DNA of 63,217 bases from Firmicutes bacterium UBA7510 (lineage in GTDB: Bacteria > Bacillota > Clostridia > Tissierellales > Sedimentibacteraceae): NCBI GenBank assembly GCA_002479485.1, contig DLNM01000027.1, forward strand, positions 1-63,217. The letters are read 5' to 3'. A program made the translations under genes and the position numbers. Below are positions 61,276 through 63,217 of the stretch, in pieces. Positions within the stretch are counted from its first letter, which is position 1; every line of letters starts with the position of its first letter. The notes under the pieces were generated by a model. That model was given only the letters and a program-made list of their open reading frames with translations, was not told the DNA's origin and ran no database searches.

Positions 61276-61636
61276 TTCTCAAAGAGGAAAGGCAAGTAAA
61301 AACAAAGGCAAGCGAGGGGAAAGAGAACTTGCGAACTTATTAAAAGAAGAGGGCTATGACTGCAAAAGAGGGCAACAATTCTGTGGAGCCAATGGCAATG
61401 CCGACGTAATAGGCTTAAATGGCATACATATAGAGTGTAAAAGAGTTGAACGACTAAACCTTAAAGAAGCTATGAACCAAGCTATAAGTGACAGTAAAGA
61501 CGGAAATATACCAACTGTATTTCATAGGGCAAATAATGAGGGTTGGAAAGTTACAATGCGTTTTGAGGATTGGATAAAGCTTTATAGAGAGTGGGAATCG
61601 GGCGAGTATTTAAAGGAGGTACAAGGTAATGAATAG
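61265..61636 (+). CDS. Hjc-like Holliday junction resolvase
   Basis: A 123-aa PD-(D/E)XK protein: KNKGKRGERELANLLKEEG (catalytic Glu), GNADVIGLNGIHIECKRVE (Asp and the ECK motif) and a C-terminal basic part. It matches phage-type Holliday junction resolvases. ATG 61265 follows GAGGGG. Likely used in branch resolution before packaging. Confidence 0.8.
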   Translation: MKTNSQRGKASKNKGKRGERELANLLKEEGYDCKRGQQFCGANGNADVIGLNGIHIECKRVERLNLKEAMNQAISDSKDGNIPTVFHRANNEGWKVTMRFEDWIKLYREWESGEYLKEVQGNE

Positions 61637-62126
61637 AGAGATTAAATATAGAGGTAAAACATTTGATAATGATTGGGTATATGGGAATCTAATAAAAAGC
61701 AATGACGAGACAGATTATTTTAACTATTTAATAATTCCTCAAGAAGATGCGAGTTGGTATGAAAATAGTTTTGATGATGATTTAGGTGTAGAAAAATGGT
61801 ACAAAGTGAATAGTAAAACAATAGGACAATATACAGGACTTAAAGACAAGAACGGTAAAGAAATATGTGAGGGCGATATATTGTACGGTGGAATGGAATA
61901 TTACACACAATACGGTAATGTCTTAGTCGGTATAGGTGAATGTTTTGGAAGTGAAGATAAAGATGAGGATAATAAGGTATACGGAGTATATATTAAGGTG
62001 GATGGCGAAAAGTTTGGCATATCACAAAACATTGCTTCTGTATACGAGATTGTTGGCAATATACATGACAATAAAGACTTATTAAGTCCCTATATAGCGG
62101 AGGTTGAGAATGATACTTTGTCCTAA
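61629..62126 (+). CDS. YopX family phage protein
   Basis: A 165-aa protein starting NREIKYRGKTFDNDWVYGNLI, with GQYTGLKDKNGKEICEGDILY, the YopX hallmark seen in many Firmicutes phages. Function unknown. AAGGAGGT precedes the ATG. Confidence 0.88.
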   Translation: MNREIKYRGKTFDNDWVYGNLIKSNDETDYFNYLIIPQEDASWYENSFDDDLGVEKWYKVNSKTIGQYTGLKDKNGKEICEGDILYGGMEYYTQYGNVLVGIGECFGSEDKDEDNKVYGVYIKVDGEKFGISQNIASVYEIVGNIHDNKDLLSPYIAEVENDTLS

Positions 62127-62292
62127 ATGTAAATATAGCAAAGAATACATGAGCAGAAAAGAAATATATTACAGTTGTAAATATTACAAACATTGCGGAG
62201 TGAAAACTTATAGTTGTAAGCATTTTAAAAGAAAATTCAATCCTATTAATACAGTAAAAACATTCTTTAAGAAAGTATTTAAGTGGAGGTAA
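62110..62292 (+). CDS. Small zinc-binding phage protein (60 aa)
   Basis: A 60-aa basic protein with CPKCKY, SCKYYKHCG and SCKHFKRK cysteine/histidine pairs. ATG 62110 follows GCGGAGG, overlapping the end of the YopX gene. Unknown. Confidence 0.6.
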   Translation: MILCPKCKYSKEYMSRKEIYYSCKYYKHCGVKTYSCKHFKRKFNPINTVKTFFKKVFKWR

Positions 62293-62296
62293 TTGA

Positions 62297-62473
62297 ATGA
62301 TAATTAAGTGTACAGAGAAAGAAAAAGAAAATATTATTAAGTGTATTCTACAAAGTGCGTGTACTAATGAAATAATAGACAGGCATATAGAGTGCAATTT
62401 AGGCGATAATTGCAGAAAATGCATTGAAAATAACATTAAATTTGAAATTGCGGAGGACAAAGAAAATGTGTGA
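62297..62473 (+). CDS. Small cysteine-containing phage protein (58 aa)
   Basis: A 58-aa acidic protein with KCTEK, KCILQSAC, ECNLGDNCRKC cysteines, ATG 62297. Overlaps the next gene by 8 nt. Unknown. Confidence 0.57.
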   Translation: MIIKCTEKEKENIIKCILQSACTNEIIDRHIECNLGDNCRKCIENNIKFEIAEDKENV

Positions 62474-62618
62474 TAGAGATTGCGTTTGTAAAAGTTGTAT
62501 GTATGCTTGTGTTGAATGCGTAGAAAATATAAATTTTTTAGACCAATGCAGAAACGGTGGAATCAAAGAATGTAAATATAAAATGTCATTAGTTGAGGAG
62601 GAAAACGAGAATGAATAG
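62466..62618 (+). CDS. Small cysteine-rich phage protein (50 aa)
   Basis: A 50-aa protein with eight cysteines (CDRDCVCKSCMYACVEC ... CRNGGIKEC), ATG 62466 after GCGGAGG; an upstream in-frame ATG at 62424 lies before that site. Overlaps ssb by 8 nt. Unknown. Confidence 0.58.
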   Translation: MCDRDCVCKSCMYACVECVENINFLDQCRNGGIKECKYKMSLVEEENENE

Positions 62619-62964
62619 TGTTGTACTTATAGGTAGATTAGCAAAAGACCCAGATTTAAAATTCATGCCATCTGGTATGGCTGTAACTAAATTAACTTTA
62701 GCAGTAGATAAAGAATTATTTGGAGATAAGAAACAAGAGGCTATTAATCAAGGAAAACCAACTGCTGATTTTATAAATGTTTCAGTGTTTGGTAAACAAG
62801 CAGAGAATGCAGCACAGTATTTAAATAAAGGTTCTATGTGCGCTGTGAATGGTCGCATTAACACAGGCAGTTATACCACACAAACAGGCGAAAAAAGATA
62901 TACAACTGATGTAATAGCGCATATATTTAAAGGATTAATTAAGAATAGTATAACTAGTAACTAA
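62611..62964 (+). CDS. ssb: Single-stranded DNA-binding protein
   Basis: A 117-aa OB-fold SSB opening NSVVLIGRLAKDPDLKFMPSGMAVTKLTLAVD with VNGRINTGSYTTQTGEKRYTTDVIA. It ends soon after the fold without the acidic C-terminal tip of cellular SSB, so it likely lacks the usual partner-docking tail. ATG 62611 is placed by GAGGAGG. Confidence 0.92.
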   Translation: MNSVVLIGRLAKDPDLKFMPSGMAVTKLTLAVDKELFGDKKQEAINQGKPTADFINVSVFGKQAENAAQYLNKGSMCAVNGRINTGSYTTQTGEKRYTTDVIAHIFKGLIKNSITSN

Positions 62965-63005
62965 TACTTACTAGTTAGGTAAATTAAAATTTAGTCGAGG
63001 TAAGA

Positions 63006-63137
63006 ATGAAAATATGTAGATTAATAGAAAAAATAAGAATAAAAAGGACTGAGAAAGAAATTGAGAAATTCAATAAACTTTTGCAACAAGCTATATTCAA
63101 TAAAAAGTTTAAAGATAGCAATTATGGTGATTATTAA
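63006..63137 (+). CDS. Small basic phage protein (43 aa)
   Basis: A 43-aa basic helical peptide (CRLIEKIRIKRTEKEIEKFNKLL), ATG 63006 after CGAGG. No family recognised. Confidence 0.5.
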   Translation: MKICRLIEKIRIKRTEKEIEKFNKLLQQAIFNKKFKDSNYGDY

Positions 63138-63161
63138 AATTATGTAGAAAGGAGATAACTT

Positions 63162-63217
63162 ATGAGTAAGGAATTTAAAAAAATAATAGAAGATATGTTA
63201 ATTTTAGCAAAAGGTAA
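63162..63217 (+). CDS. Partial phage gene at the right edge
   Basis: Starts ATG 63162 after AAAGGAG and stays open to the window end (SKEFKKIIEDMLILAKG). Too short to identify. Confidence 0.5.
   Translation, partial: MSKEFKKIIEDMLILAKG

Noticed and set aside
62424..62465. Earlier start for the cysteine-rich gene at 62466
   Set aside because: The upstream in-frame ATG lies before the GCGGAGG ribosome site that serves 62466.

Overview
The window is AT-rich, spore-former DNA from a low-GC Gram-positive anaerobe, most likely a member of the Clostridia. The basis is the syntenic block ackA - yceD - rpmF - plsX - acpP - rnc - smc - ftsY // ylxM - ffh - rpsP - khpA, the sporulation gene ylbJ, a lysine riboswitch ahead of a dehydrogenase-type lysine pathway, strong AGGAGG ribosome sites and Rho-independent terminators. 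I cannot name the genus from sequence alone.

Layout. (1) 1-11.3 kb: a gluzincin-like protein with a damaged active site, a phosphoribosyltransferase, ylbJ on the minus strand, a riboswitch-controlled dapA-dapB-ddh-lysA operon, tmcAL on the minus strand and a two-gene ABC exporter on the minus strand. (2) 11.5-13.5 kb: cobU-cobS-cobC, the nucleotide-loop end of cobalamin synthesis. (3) 13.6-23.8 kb: the housekeeping block for acetate kinase, ribosomal protein L32, fatty acid and phospholipid initiation, RNase III, SMC and FtsY. (4) 23.9-44.4 kb: about 20 kb of small accessory genes lying between ftsY and ylxM-ffh, which in Firmicutes are usually neighbours. It holds eight acetyltransferase-type genes, two Nudix hydrolases, a deoxyinosine/uracil glycosylase, a small alarmone synthetase, a YbaK deacylase, a radical SAM repair-like protein, lipoproteins and membrane proteins. 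(5) 44.5-46.9 kb: ylxM-ffh-rpsP-khpA. (6) 46.95 kb to the right edge: the left part of a prophage inserted directly after khpA, where rimM-trmD-rplS would be expected.

The prophage has an integrase, a leftward lysogeny module (repressor, short ImmA-like protease, two TM/coiled-coil proteins, a 49-aa peptide) and a rightward early region. That region carries Cro, an excisionase-like protein, an XRE regulator divergent from a Cas2-like protein, a Rha/ORF6C antirepressor and many tiny proteins. It continues with an SbcC/RecF-like ATPase, a candidate annealing protein, a RecE/Cas4-like nuclease with four cysteines, a replication initiator whose gene contains an origin-like repeat array, a helicase-methyltransferase fusion, a Holliday junction resolvase and SSB. 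Late genes and the right attachment site lie outside the window.

The most interesting non-coding signal is a family of 90-98 nt multi-hairpin elements. They fill the gap between the stop codon of one gene and the start codon of the next (cobS/cobC, radical SAM/smc, glycosylase/radical SAM). Stems are kept by compensatory changes and the 3' end supplies the ribosome binding site. A shorter relative precedes lysA. The most interesting phage signals are the origin-like array (four TCAAC motifs at exactly 11-bp steps followed by four 15-bp AT-rich repeats), the Cas2-like/XRE pair, the fusion enzyme, and two facing promoters with related operator-like sequences in their spacers.
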